Below the pieces are notes generated by a model. The model saw only the letters and a program-made list of their open reading frames with translations. It ran no database searches and was not told where the DNA came from. From Kriegella sp965368185 (GTDB lineage: Bacteria > Bacteroidota > Bacteroidia > Flavobacteriales > Flavobacteriaceae), in assembly GCA_965368185.1 (NCBI GenBank), contig CBDULZ010000012.1, forward strand, positions 12,518 through 76,517: 64,000 bases of DNA. The letters run 5' to 3'. Shown in pieces: positions 29,901 through 37,609 of this stretch. Both the position numbers and the translations under genes were made by a program. Each line of letters opens with the position of its first letter. Within the stretch, counting starts at the first letter, position 1.

Positions 29901-30126
29901 TTGTCCTAAGCGATTTCTCGGTATTTTTTGTGACCCAGAATCGCCCCACATAATCTGTCACAGCCCACTCAACGGCATCATAAAACGATGTTTTGCCAAA
30001 ACCATTGGGTGCAAAAAGCGAAACAAAATCCGCAGTTTCACCATCTTCGGTCACAAAATTAAAGTTGGCATCTTCTGGACGGTCATAAATCCTAAAACCT
30101 GATATTTCTACTGAATTGAATTTCAT
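26971..30126 (-). CDS. lmuB: SMC/Rad50-like ATPase of a Lamassu / ABC-three-component system (LmuB-like)
   Basis: A 1051-residue ABC-type ATPase with head-coil-hook-coil-head design. Walker A APNGFGKTS is at residues 39-47. Two long coiled coils flank a central zinc-hook-like CPLC (DTCPLCEQTYDN). The signature-like LYFSSAQINILSLSIF and Walker B with D-loop (CIFIDDPIQSMDS) are near the C-terminus. In Lamassu the SMC-like subunit recognises invading DNA and releases the effector. Its start overlaps the stop of the small middle gene by four bases (ATGA). It is the last gene of the operon. Confidence 0.9.
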   Translation of the reverse strand: MKFNSVEISGFRIYDRPEDANFNFVTEDGETADFVSLFAPNGFGKTSFYDAVEWAVTDYVGRFWVTKNTEKSLRTMRRLTSGQISLFKNRNSTNETWVKILDSENNVYKENRLKVAKQRANDASSNSKDDKNFARVILSQEWIARFLKEADGQIRYKKFMESNPGLSEVDLYYQNVIALSGANNKKIDVLEKDIKEFKGRITETSDKDLLATVNNQIAVINNFEFNERLDVIEITTTKKQVTDFRDALTDRITDDTEFKKLKKLLSHIRLAQNGDTDFLSRKQYFEAIENLANTVKQQIVINENLLDFKKLEATANEIKQKEKSKAEILTRLKALEVIQNLIPAYNDTLSKITSKNEVKNQHQEKLKKLQTYIEESNRKVIEAESANKRFERQRLKINEQLAKIPELKNNLESLVTSIKSLKEKIEPQHKKVSKSQTAYSKLEEEIDELEKVIQEFDLGQYSETSLGKNQEQIKNLKQLETLEALRLGFKKELESIQENIDSQESLNKSLNEFIASGLAIVNQQETDTCPLCEQTYDNYQALADRILNNNALSTSIKTLLDERSKKQSEINENVGTADKLYENIKQFYVNKLADLQNRLKRAEETKESEERVLDELTKHLNAENERLLDLKSNFQDESIDAYQKKLKAEIEVVQTSKASGEEQIKKTKEAHQKLESEKIELSEKIELLNSEINDLANDKDYNEVAQWLDINDQGEEQIIDFVSAKIQKTKDESKELDEALSTLKKEIKTLDEKLKKLNEEQLKENLNEVEKKLQDLESRVGAYQNHLEDNLLIKTSSLTNETLNSSLKTQETETKEKISQHEQYVIEVNKLKGYSENILPYLQSEQAKLDLANTQKELKFLHDNVRKSLNAEIEKTKNHLDQRIKDFFYEDLINEIYGKIDPHPTFKNVKFIATFSGDSPSLDVYVKGGTEENDENSLIPNLYFSSAQINILSLSIFLASALNSKTYDCIFIDDPIQSMDSINVLSTIDLLRSIVVNNKKQIILSTHDENFHNLLKMKIPSKLFKSKFLELESFGKLKSTQLGNEPLYSKA

Positions 30127-30659
30127 TCTTCTTCCTCTCTAAATTTAGTGATTAACTCATCATACGCAAGATTTAATTGTTCTGGCAAAATGTTCTTTTT
30201 CTTAATTCTTTTATCTTTCAAGACATCGTAAATTATGGGGTCGTATAAGAAATCAACGGACTCACTTCTAATTACATCAGCTTCTAAGGTCAGCTCATTG
30301 TTGACGTGTTTCTTAATTAGAGCTTCTTGTGACAGAGAGGCATCTTCAACAATTTTTCGGCTGGAAAAGGTGTTGTTCTCTATGGTATATTTTAAATCAA
30401 TATCTTCAATAGCTTGCGACGTTAAAAAGAACAGATAGATATTCCATTTTTCAAAACTTGTTTCAAGATGATTTTGATAATTCAATGCTATATTATTTGT
30501 TATAGCTTTCCAGTTTTCTAACAAGAATTTTTCATCGGGTATTTTAAGAAAAATACAATGGGTTATACCCTTCTCTAATTCCACAGTAGTAACTTCAACT
30601 GTGGTCTCAGAAAAATCATTTTTGAATATTTCCCTTATATCACGGTAAGAGTCTTTCAT
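30123..30659 (-). CDS. lmuC: Small middle component of the Lamassu/ABC-3C operon (LmuC-like)
   Basis: A 178-residue soluble protein with no catalytic motif, charged and mainly helical. Position identifies it: between the protease effector and the SMC-like ATPase, overlapping both (20 bases upstream, four bases downstream), exactly where LmuC or the ABC-3C 'middle component' lies. Sequence alone would not allow the call. Confidence 0.72.
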   Translation of the reverse strand: MKDSYRDIREIFKNDFSETTVEVTTVELEKGITHCIFLKIPDEKFLLENWKAITNNIALNYQNHLETSFEKWNIYLFFLTSQAIEDIDLKYTIENNTFSSRKIVEDASLSQEALIKKHVNNELTLEADVIRSESVDFLYDPIIYDVLKDKRIKKKNILPEQLNLAYDELITKFREEEE

Positions 30660-32040
30660 ATAATTCTTTTAATAAAGGATAACACTCTACTGGTTTCATA
30701 TCAACAAATTTTTCATCAAGGTCCAGTGCTGCATCTTCCTTAAATGTTGCTATATTGGTATATTTAAAACGGTCAAATGGAAAATCAAGTGTTTCAGCAA
30801 TATTTATAGCGTCAGAAGCAAAAGCTTCGTTTTGTACTTTCGCAAATTCTCTGCGTGCTGATGATATGTTTGGCACTATATCACACAAATCGAGTACACC
30901 CTTGGTAACCGCACTCTGCCTTTTTTGATTTGAAGCAAAAATCACAAGTCCACCATCAGCTAAATCAGTATAATCAACTTTCCATAGGTCTTGTAAATGC
31001 TCATCCAAAAAATCCTTATCGGTATTGGAATAAAAAAACCTGATGTTTTGGGTAAGTGCATCTAAGTCTTCGGCATTATGTAGTTTATCTTTAGCGATAT
31101 TCAAAATCACCAACAGCTCTAACCAAAAAGTCCATACTTTTTTGCGACGAAGCTCAACATTGTCTTTACAATTAACCAAAAGACGTTCGTCACCCATAAA
31201 GCTCTTAAGACCCAAAGGTGTTAAATCACTTTGTCGAATTAGTTCAGCTTTTGCCGTGAGAAGGTCTGAAAGTGCAGCTTCTTCCTTGTGTATTGGTGCT
31301 GAGCCCATTTGAAAAGTGTCGCCAATAAGTGAAACAAATGATTTGAGAAAAACCGGCAGCAACTCTACCAGTTTTCCAGCAGCATTATAAATTTCAACTA
31401 TATCTTCATAGTATCTTATAGGAACAAATCCGATTTCACCTAAAGATAAATCAACATTAGTGGCCATCCTACTTTGTATTCCTGTTATAAAAACATTTGA
31501 TTTGCCATCAACAGCCATAATACCACCACCTGAACAGCCTTGGATTTCATCTCTTGTTAAATTATGGTTACTTAACTCAGCAACATCAAAAAAATCACCA
31601 GATTGTTTAAATCTTGTAACTGCAAATGTTGCAACGGTATTACCTAATGTATCTTGGTGACTTAGTCTTCCTGGAAATCCGCTTAGGTAGAATTCGTTTT
31701 GTGGGCACTTTTTTCTGATATGAATATTATCAAAACCTGCACGATATGTTATTTTCAAAATTGCCGCATCAGAATTCTGATGAGGAAAGAAATTTTCTTC
31801 AAAGCAAATAGTGAATGTTTCCGAATGAACATTCCACTTATTGCCATCAAAATCCAAAAAAGTTAACGGTATTTCTGCACCATCACTTAAATATTCTAAT
31901 TCATCAGTCTCTTCGTTTTTATTTTGAAAAAGGTGCTTTGCGGTTAATATATAAGTGTATTCGTCATCCATAGGCTGAAACACGCACCCACTTCCAGAAC
32001 CTACCTTTACAGTATGTTTTTTTAAATCATTGATGCTCAT
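30640..32040 (-). CDS. lmuA: Trypsin-like serine protease effector of the Lamassu/ABC-3C operon
   Basis: A 466-residue protein. The N-terminal 210 residues are a trypsin-like domain with an intact triad: H36 in LTAKHLF, D91 in NSDAAILKI and S170 in QGCSGGG. The rest (about 220-466) is unlike a protease and probably docks on the LmuB/LmuC complex. No signal peptide, so it acts in the cytoplasm. It begins one base after the hydrolase stop and overlaps the next gene by 20 bases. Such proteases are known in the 'hydrolase-protease' Lamassu type; the cut substrate is unknown. Confidence 0.88.
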   Translation of the reverse strand: MSINDLKKHTVKVGSGSGCVFQPMDDEYTYILTAKHLFQNKNEETDELEYLSDGAEIPLTFLDFDGNKWNVHSETFTICFEENFFPHQNSDAAILKITYRAGFDNIHIRKKCPQNEFYLSGFPGRLSHQDTLGNTVATFAVTRFKQSGDFFDVAELSNHNLTRDEIQGCSGGGIMAVDGKSNVFITGIQSRMATNVDLSLGEIGFVPIRYYEDIVEIYNAAGKLVELLPVFLKSFVSLIGDTFQMGSAPIHKEEAALSDLLTAKAELIRQSDLTPLGLKSFMGDERLLVNCKDNVELRRKKVWTFWLELLVILNIAKDKLHNAEDLDALTQNIRFFYSNTDKDFLDEHLQDLWKVDYTDLADGGLVIFASNQKRQSAVTKGVLDLCDIVPNISSARREFAKVQNEAFASDAINIAETLDFPFDRFKYTNIATFKEDAALDLDEKFVDMKPVECYPLLKELYERLLP

Positions 32041-32041
32041 T

Positions 32042-33106
32042 TTAAATTTGAAACTTTGAAATTAGTTTGACTTGTAATTGTGGGAAGTCCGCTTTATCCT
32101 GTTCAGTGAGAAGATTATTGGCCACTGTCTCATAATTGGAATAGATGGTTGCCTTTGGGTTCTTAGATACAATTCTTGCGATGACACTTTTATGTGGGTG
32201 GCCGTGCCCTGAGCTATTAGTACTGATAATGTAATTTTGGGTATCTACCAGCTCAAACAACTCTTTATTGTTGTTAGCTTTACTGCCGTGGTGAGATACT
32301 TGCATAAACTCAACCTTTACGGCATTTTCTTTTGAATGGCCAAAATCTTTTAAAGCAGCACATACTTCGCTCGGATGTGAATCTGCAAGCAGTAAAACCT
32401 TCTTATTTCTGTAAGAAATTAATAGAGTAATACTACTGCCGTTTTTCTCACTTCGGTCTTGCCTAAATCGGAAAGATGGATTTTTTTCTTCAGAAATTAT
32501 GTCACTTAGATTTTTGTGCCAATCATTTCCTGCTGCGGTATATTTTATATCACCTGTTTTTTCCTGATAATGTTCAAGTAAATTCTCTAACTGTTTATGC
32601 GTAGGTGTAAGAATATTGACTTTTAAACCGAAACCTTCCCATTCTAATCCAGCTTTAATGATGCCATCACGGTCAAGATTATGCTTTTCAAGATACTTTT
32701 GAAATTCTATTCCTTCATCTACACCAGTAAGGACATTAGACCCATCAGCAAGGAATAAATCTAAATCATCGTTTTTTGGTTTTTTCAAATACCTTGCAAT
32801 TGCTTCACCAGAATTGAACCATACTTCTTTAATAAAATCAGGTGCTTTTTTATCCTGCTCAAACCATTTCAGAAATCCTTCAATATGGTCGTTATCTATA
32901 TGGGACAGAATGAGCAAATCAATATTTTCTTTCCTATACTTAATGTCATCTATTACTCTTTTTAAAGGGCCATTTCTTCGTACCCTGTCAAAGTAAGTAG
33001 CTTCACGACCGCCATCTACAAGAATATTTCTTGGTTGGTCATTCTTATCTAAAAGATTGATATAGATAGCATCCCCATTACTTGCCTTTAAAAATTTAAT
33101 TTTCAT
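32042..33106 (-). CDS. lmuA: Metallo-beta-lactamase-fold hydrolase effector of the Lamassu/ABC-3C operon
   Basis: A 354-residue MBL-fold protein of the ComEC/Rec2-like group. Metal motif SHIDNDH near residue 70 is the HxDxDH signature, preceded by ILVDGG and followed by the second metal motif VSHHGSKANN near residue 270. These proteins are usually nucleases or phosphodiesterases. The start is the ATG at 33106; the preceding in-frame TTG adds one residue. First gene of the four-gene operon. Confidence 0.88.
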   Translation of the reverse strand: MKIKFLKASNGDAIYINLLDKNDQPRNILVDGGREATYFDRVRRNGPLKRVIDDIKYRKENIDLLILSHIDNDHIEGFLKWFEQDKKAPDFIKEVWFNSGEAIARYLKKPKNDDLDLFLADGSNVLTGVDEGIEFQKYLEKHNLDRDGIIKAGLEWEGFGLKVNILTPTHKQLENLLEHYQEKTGDIKYTAAGNDWHKNLSDIISEEKNPSFRFRQDRSEKNGSSITLLISYRNKKVLLLADSHPSEVCAALKDFGHSKENAVKVEFMQVSHHGSKANNNKELFELVDTQNYIISTNSSGHGHPHKSVIARIVSKNPKATIYSNYETVANNLLTEQDKADFPQLQVKLISKFQI

Positions 33107-33445
33107 CAATAGAAATCATTTGTATTATACATAGGCATAGGGTTCACAAAACTGTGGACTTAAGATTATCAAAAAAATAAGTGGGGGAAAACTTAAATTT
33201 GATTTTTTAAAAGTAATAAATTTCAATCAAAATTTTAACAAATTTTCACACTTTCAAAAAACGCAAATGAATTTTGGGATTATCTATTTCTAAATATTTG
33301 CTAAAAGATTTAAGCAAAGCTGTAAAACTTAAAAATGCTCGCATTTGAAATCAATTAAGACTAAATCGTGTTATAAGATGAGGAATGCAGAAATGTTGTA
33401 CCTATGTTATACCCATGCCTATTTTCTGTGAGCTTTTGAAATAAA
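33107..33445. other. Upstream region of the defence operon
   Basis: About 340 AT-rich bases between the hydrolase start and the tRNA terminator. It should contain the minus-strand promoter of the defence operon, but I find no exact TTTG/TAnnTTTG pair and no gene. Confidence 0.4.
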
Positions 33446-33471
33446 AAAGCCGAAGAGAAATCTTCGGCTTT
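33446..33471 (-). terminator. Terminator downstream of tRNA-Leu
   Basis: A perfect 11-base stem (33446-33456 with 33461-33471) around a GAAA/TTTC tetraloop. On the minus strand it follows the tRNA 3' end by 3 bases and is followed by a T-run. Confidence 0.9.
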
Positions 33472-33474
33472 AAG

Positions 33475-33556
33475 TGCGGGCGGGGAGACTCGAACTCCCA
33501 CGCCGTGAAGCACTAGATCCTAAGTCTGGCGTGTCTACCAATTCCACCACGCCCGC
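33475..33556 (-). tRNA. tRNA-Leu (anticodon UAG)
   Basis: 82 bases on the minus strand, without encoded CCA. The acceptor stem GCGGGCG/CGCCCGC is perfect, and the T arm GGGAG-TTCGAGT-CTCCC is perfect. The D loop has TTGGTAGA, the anticodon loop is CTTAGGA (UAG, reads CUN), and a long variable arm is present as in class II tRNAs. The anticodon stem CCAGA/TCTAG has one C-A mismatch at its second pair. Confidence 0.95.
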
Positions 33557-33589
33557 TTTTTCAATATTTTAAGAACTTTTATTTGGATA

Positions 33590-33674
33590 AATCCTAAGTC
33601 TACCATGTCTACCAATTCCGCACCCGCATATTAATATTTTTATGAACTTTTTCTTGCTTAGCCCCTAAGTCTAA
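33590..33674 (-). pseudogene. Decayed tandem copies of the tRNA-Leu 5' half
   Basis: 33590-33627 matches the tRNA from its 5' end to the anticodon loop (shared ATCCTAAGTCT, TGTCTACCAATTCC and ACCCGC) with substitutions and a 2-3 base loss. The bases after it (33628-33652) repeat the tRNA's own upstream flank (33557-33580: CAATATTTTAAGAACTTTT against TAATATTTTTATGAACTTTT). A third, weaker copy starts at 33661 (CCCCTAAGTCTA). The repeat period is about 75 bases. No copy can fold as a tRNA. Confidence 0.8.
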
Positions 33675-34090
33675 TCTGCTCATATAAGCTTCAATATTAA
33701 TTATACTGATAAAAAAAATCCGAATAATTTGAAGGGTTAGTGATAATTTTAAGAATCTAGTAATGCACTTTAAATAGGGGGACTTGTAATTGAAGAAAAA
33801 TGCTATGTAAATCTAGATTTTCAAACTTACATACCTAATAAAAGGCAGGAAATATGACCTATAATAATTGATAAGATTGCAAACTCTTTACATTAAGCCT
33901 TTTCATCATGATTCTTGAATTGTCCTTAAAGTCAATTAAGTAACATTAAAAAAATTTGACTCTTTACAAAATCCACTTATTGTAAAGAGACTGATTATAT
34001 TATCGAATCATTTTTAGATATAGCCCAAAATCTTAGCTAGGTAAATTTTTTTAAAATGTTATCTTGTGAAGCCATTTTCTACCTTTCCTT
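33675..34090. other. AT-rich stretch between the tRNA remnants and the mobilisation genes
   Basis: Roughly 415 bases without a supported gene. It probably contains the end of the conjugative element, but I cannot point to a defined att core. Confidence 0.4.
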
Positions 34091-34336
34091 CTATTCGTTC
34101 AAAGTAATATAATAACCATTGTCAACCTTAATCGAAATCTCCCCTCTGCGAAGTTTTTGATTGACCGAATCAATGTCCTCATAAGCATACAGATATTTTT
34201 TACCAACCTTAAAAAAGCTAACTAGACCCAGTTCCCGTAAAGCTTGCATTATTTGGCCATTATAGGATACACCAAGCTTTTCGCAAAATGCCTTTCCGGT
34301 CAAATTAAGTGGCTGTATGTTTACCTGGTTGCCCAT
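34091..34336 (-). CDS. Small winged-helix/excisionase-like DNA-binding protein
   Basis: An 81-residue protein. GKAFCEKLGVSYNGQIMQALRELG looks like a helix-turn-helix, followed by a short wing (VSFFKVGKKYLYAYEDID), as in MerR/Xis-type small proteins. It lies 27 bases downstream of the relaxase gene on the same strand, next to the presumed element end, which would suit an excision factor or mobilisation regulator. Homology is not certain. Confidence 0.6.
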   Translation of the reverse strand: MGNQVNIQPLNLTGKAFCEKLGVSYNGQIMQALRELGLVSFFKVGKKYLYAYEDIDSVNQKLRRGEISIKVDNGYYITLNE

Positions 34337-34363
34337 TAAATTCCAATAATACCCTACCCTATT

Positions 34364-35392
34364 TTATTTCCCTGTTCTCCTTCTTTTCTTCTTTCGCTTC
34401 CTGCGGTCGAAATCTTCCAGTTCCATTTTGAACGGAGTGAAAGGTTCGTCATCTAGGCCATCCTTTTGAGTGCCTCCCAAATCGTATTTTGGTTTTCCAC
34501 CAATTTGGACTGTCCCTCCCTCAGCATCTTTTGCCTTTCCGATAGTGTTACTTGATTGGCCTGTATCCGGAGCAACAACTCCTTTATTTCCTTGTTCTGG
34601 ATGATTATTTTCGAGAATAACTGCACGGTCTCTGATTTGTTCATAATCGATCTTTTTTATGATGTTGTTCCATGAATATTTTCGGCCTAGGCTGCTGCCC
34701 TTATAAATCACTTCTTCATATTTGAAGGAGATACCGGAAACCCTTCCCGTGGTCTTGCTGATATTGAATTTTGGCCGGATATTTCTTGACAGCAATTCAT
34801 AGAGGAATTCCTCTGTAGTAGCTGAACGTTTTAACGCTTCCCTCAAATGATGTTGAAGCAGGCTTTTAATCGGTGCTTTGCCTGTCCGGAGCGATTTTTC
34901 TATCTCTTTTTGAGTTAGTGCCGCCTCTCTTTCCAAGCTTGCGTCCGGTAGCTCTGAAAGACCAAATTTCTTTTCCAGCTTGCGTACCAAGCGTTCGCTG
35001 CGCTCGTAGTCCCTACTATCGCTGACCAGCGCTCCAGATAGTTTTACCCTATTGGCAACGATATGGATGTGTTGATGGCTTTGGTCGTCATGGCGGTACA
35101 TGATATATTGGTTGTCATCGAACCCCATTCCCTTGAGATAATCCAATCCTATCGAAACGAATTCACTATCACGCATCTTATCGCCCGGCGGCAGGTTCAG
35201 GGACACATGATAGACCGCTTTGCCAAGTCTCGGGCGTAACTGCCGAATTAAATTGAACTCCTTGGTCATATCGACCGGGCTGCCCAATTCTATATTCGCA
35301 TCCAGCACAGTGGCCTGGCCCAGTTCCACCTTTTGTTGGTTGTAGGCCAACAGTCCATAAAAATCCTTGCCCTTTATCTGTTTTGCAATCAT
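34364..35392 (-). CDS. Relaxase / mobilisation nuclease
   Basis: A 342-residue PF03432-type relaxase that nicks oriT and leads the DNA strand into the recipient. The three-histidine motif is HQHIHIVANR (H106, H108, H110); the N-terminal FYGLLAY region holds the likely catalytic tyrosine (Y12 or Y17), with YHVSLN as motif II. The C-terminus is highly basic (KRKKKRRRTGK). Its start overlaps mobC by four bases, so mobC-relaxase-HTH is one operon. Confidence 0.92.
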   Translation of the reverse strand: MIAKQIKGKDFYGLLAYNQQKVELGQATVLDANIELGSPVDMTKEFNLIRQLRPRLGKAVYHVSLNLPPGDKMRDSEFVSIGLDYLKGMGFDDNQYIMYRHDDQSHQHIHIVANRVKLSGALVSDSRDYERSERLVRKLEKKFGLSELPDASLEREAALTQKEIEKSLRTGKAPIKSLLQHHLREALKRSATTEEFLYELLSRNIRPKFNISKTTGRVSGISFKYEEVIYKGSSLGRKYSWNNIIKKIDYEQIRDRAVILENNHPEQGNKGVVAPDTGQSSNTIGKAKDAEGGTVQIGGKPKYDLGGTQKDGLDDEPFTPFKMELEDFDRRKRKKKRRRTGK

Positions 35393-35730
35393 TTGTTGGT
35401 GATATTCGACTTTAATTCATGCAAGAGGTGCCGCAACTCTCCCAAGCGACGATACAAGTCTTTAGGGGAATGCATACGCAAATGTGCGTTTTTGGTCAGT
35501 TGGTTGATGTTGTTGCCGATCCGGCTCAACTCGACGAACAATCGTCTGTCCTCCGGTGTCACCTTGGTTCTTGGTAGCGGTCTGCCCGTTACCTTTTTAC
35601 GGATGTAGTCCGGTATGCCCATGCCCAACGTGGCCGCATTTCTAGAAACTATAAGGTATTCATTGACCGTCATGCGTACATTGACCCGTATCGCTTTCAA
35701 TGATTCAATATCCTTTTTTGGCCGTGCCAT
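35389..35730 (-). CDS. mobC: MobC-like mobilisation accessory protein
   Basis: A 113-residue ribbon-helix-helix-type protein that assists the relaxase at oriT. IRVNVRMTVNEYLIVSRNA is the RHH start, and VELSRIGNNINQLTKNAH is the typical MobC/MobP-accessory motif. The ATG at 35730 (MARPKKDIESLK) is chosen; a longer in-frame start at 35802 would add 24 residues coded by inverted repeats of the likely oriT. Confidence 0.9.
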   Translation of the reverse strand: MARPKKDIESLKAIRVNVRMTVNEYLIVSRNAATLGMGIPDYIRKKVTGRPLPRTKVTPEDRRLFVELSRIGNNINQLTKNAHLRMHSPKDLYRRLGELRHLLHELKSNITNK

Positions 35731-35902
35731 AATCCAGGGGTTTGGGGAGGATCCCCGACAAGCCTCGCGAACGAAGTGAGCGGTTTTTGCTTGCAAAAAC
35801 ATGGCTTGCTACGTGACCTCCGATTAACTTAGGCCAAACCTAAAACATATCACAAGTCAATAGGGGCTTTGACGTACACGGCGTGTTGTACGGTAAATGG
35901 AT
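35731..35902. other. Candidate origin of transfer (oriT)
   Basis: Non-coding region directly upstream of mobC, the usual oriT position. It contains nested repeats: CAAGCC (35759-35764) with GGCTTG (35803-35808) enclosing the perfect 8-base-arm repeat GTTTTTGC-TT-GCAAAAAC (35783-35800), a GGGG-N5-CCCC repeat at 35744-35756, and a near-perfect palindrome CGTACAC-GGC-GTGTTGTACG at 35873-35892. The nick site cannot be assigned by eye. Confidence 0.6.
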
Positions 35903-36388
35903 TCAGCAGAGTTTTACATCCTCGAACAAGATTTCAAGGGAAGTTTCGGCTTCGGGAACTTCAAAGTACCTGTGCGATTCCAATATAAGGTGTTGCAATG
36001 CTGACCTATAACGTGCCTTGGCATGGGCATTGTCCTCATAATAGGTGCAGGGGTCTTTGGGATGCACCTCTGTGGGCGTGGTAAAGGATTTTACATCCCT
36101 GTTCATATATTCGAACCGTTGGGAAGCCTTTCTATGGATACCATCAAGGGTTAGGTCATTGGGATATTTCGGGACATTGTAATAAAGTTCTTCCAAGATT
36201 ACAATAAAAGACCTTCTACGGGAAAGTTTCGGCTTTTGTGATGCGATACCGATTGCTTTTTCTACATCTCGTACCAGACGTTCGGCCAATAGGACCTGTG
36301 ATCGGGAATACTCTTTCCCGTTGACCTCGGGATGTTCCTCCTTCGCCAAATCTTCCAGATAGCTAAGCAGTTTTTCGGATGGAATCAT
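35903..36388 (-). CDS. Conserved hypothetical protein of the conjugative element
   Basis: A 161-residue soluble protein, not recognised. The ATG at 36388 gives an ATGA overlap with the preceding gene, so it is preferred over the longer frame from 36550, which would lie inside that gene. It contains a basic stretch (KPKLSRRRSF) and a helical ILEELYYNVPKYPNDLT segment. Position between an unknown partner and oriT suggests a role in mobilisation or its control. Confidence 0.65.
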   Translation of the reverse strand: MIPSEKLLSYLEDLAKEEHPEVNGKEYSRSQVLLAERLVRDVEKAIGIASQKPKLSRRRSFIVILEELYYNVPKYPNDLTLDGIHRKASQRFEYMNRDVKSFTTPTEVHPKDPCTYYEDNAHAKARYRSALQHLILESHRYFEVPEAETSLEILFEDVKLC

Positions 36389-37173
36389 AACTTTGGACCG
36401 CCCCTGCGTTTGTTTATAGTTGGAATTCGCTCCAAAGCATTCCCCATGGCCTTGGCAAGTTTTTCGGATCGAAGGGAGAGGCCCAATAGGTGTTGTTGCG
36501 TTATCGAACCTGCTAACAGATAATCGGCCATGGTCGTCTTTTCGGGCCACAGCTTGGTCTTGACGATAAGATTTAGCAATAGTTGTTCATGGGCATCGAG
36601 ATTATAGCGGGAATTTTCCAATTCCTTGCCAAAATTTTTGAGATACAGCTCGGGACGCGGTTTCTTTTCTTTCACGGTTTTCTCCATATTTTCCCATCCG
36701 ACCTGCGTCGATAAATATGCGGCCAAATAAGCCACGGAGAATCGGCCATATTCCCATTTTCGGTACGAGGTGGCCTGATCCAACAGTTCTTCCTCTACAA
36801 AATCAACTAGGGGTTCATTGGTCAATAGCCCTTTCAAATCATATTCGCCATTTTGGAGTGCTTCCAGCTGTGATTTCGCGTGACCATCCAAATTGTTTAT
36901 CAGATGTCTTGCAAATGTTTGGGATAGCTCGAACAGCGGTTGTTTACCGTCCAGAATGGCCTTTAAAAGCAGCTCCATTTGTTTTTCAGGGACTTCATCA
37001 TAATGAAGCCCATAAGTAAATACGGCTGCGATAAAGGTTTTCAGCTGCCCTTCAGATAGTGCAAGCTTTTTGTGGGAAGGGGAAAGACCGTCCAATTCAT
37101 CTATGACTTCCCTGAACGACTGTCGGCCTATGGGCCGACTAAAATCTAGCACTTTATATAAGGTTTCCGACAT
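36385..37173 (-). CDS. Conserved hypothetical protein of the conjugative element
   Basis: A 262-residue helical, charged, soluble protein without recognised motifs. It is coupled to the next gene by a four-base overlap. It is the first gene of a minus-strand set leading towards oriT and the mob genes. Function unknown. Confidence 0.65.
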   Translation of the reverse strand: MSETLYKVLDFSRPIGRQSFREVIDELDGLSPSHKKLALSEGQLKTFIAAVFTYGLHYDEVPEKQMELLLKAILDGKQPLFELSQTFARHLINNLDGHAKSQLEALQNGEYDLKGLLTNEPLVDFVEEELLDQATSYRKWEYGRFSVAYLAAYLSTQVGWENMEKTVKEKKPRPELYLKNFGKELENSRYNLDAHEQLLLNLIVKTKLWPEKTTMADYLLAGSITQQHLLGLSLRSEKLAKAMGNALERIPTINKRRGGPKL

Positions 37174-37553
37174 GGTATAAATTTAATGAATATGATGAGA
37201 AAGATTCTAAAATTCTATCGCTTGGCATATAGTATAGCTTGTAGTATCGATATAGCAACTTCGCAAAATTTCAAATACTACTAATTTTGAAGCCAAAAAA
37301 TAAGGCTACTAATCGTTCCATAAAAGGTGAATTAACGAAACTATTAAAAAGAACGGAAAATGGAACTAGAAACGGATATGTTTTGTATTAAATCCGGTCG
37401 TTTAGAAAATCGGCCGTTTTAGGAAACTACCTTTTTTTCTTTTCCTACCCTTACAAGAGGCCAGTTTACCTTTCTACTATGAAACCTCTATTCGATTTCT
37501 CATTAAGTCAGAGAACTTCTCTTTAATAGAATTTAAGCCTAATATATTCTACG
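37174..37553. other. Intergenic region between mobilisation genes and cargo
   Basis: About 380 bases with no gene seen, between two divergent transcription units. It has short inverted repeats such as GTTCCAT (37315-37321) / ATGGAAC (37360-37366). Confidence 0.4.
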
Positions 37554-37575
37554 TACGAAAAATATCGTACCTTTG
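37554..37575 (+). promoter_or_regulatory. BlaI-type operator overlapping the lipoprotein-receptor promoter
   Basis: The inverted repeat TACGA-AAAATA-TCGTA (37554-37569; extended by one G/C pair) has its right arm inside the -7 element TACCTTTG (37568-37575), 35 bases before the lipoprotein ATG. The same 5-6-5 repeat lies before blaI at 42296-42311. Confidence 0.75.
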
Positions 37576-37609
37576 AATAATCAATTAGTAATCAGTAAAA
37601 TTATTCATC

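Noticed and set aside
21056..33475. Defence island as a discrete element inserted at the tRNA-Leu 3' end
   Set aside because: No copy of the tRNA 3' segment is found near the integrase or yebC, so the boundaries are not supported.
35731..35802. Extended N-terminus of MobC
   Set aside because: It would translate the inverted repeats of the candidate oriT, and the shorter form has the usual RHH start.
36389..36550. Extended N-terminus of the unknown mobilisation-region protein
   Set aside because: It lies fully within the upstream gene; the ATGA overlap at 36385-36388 is a better start.
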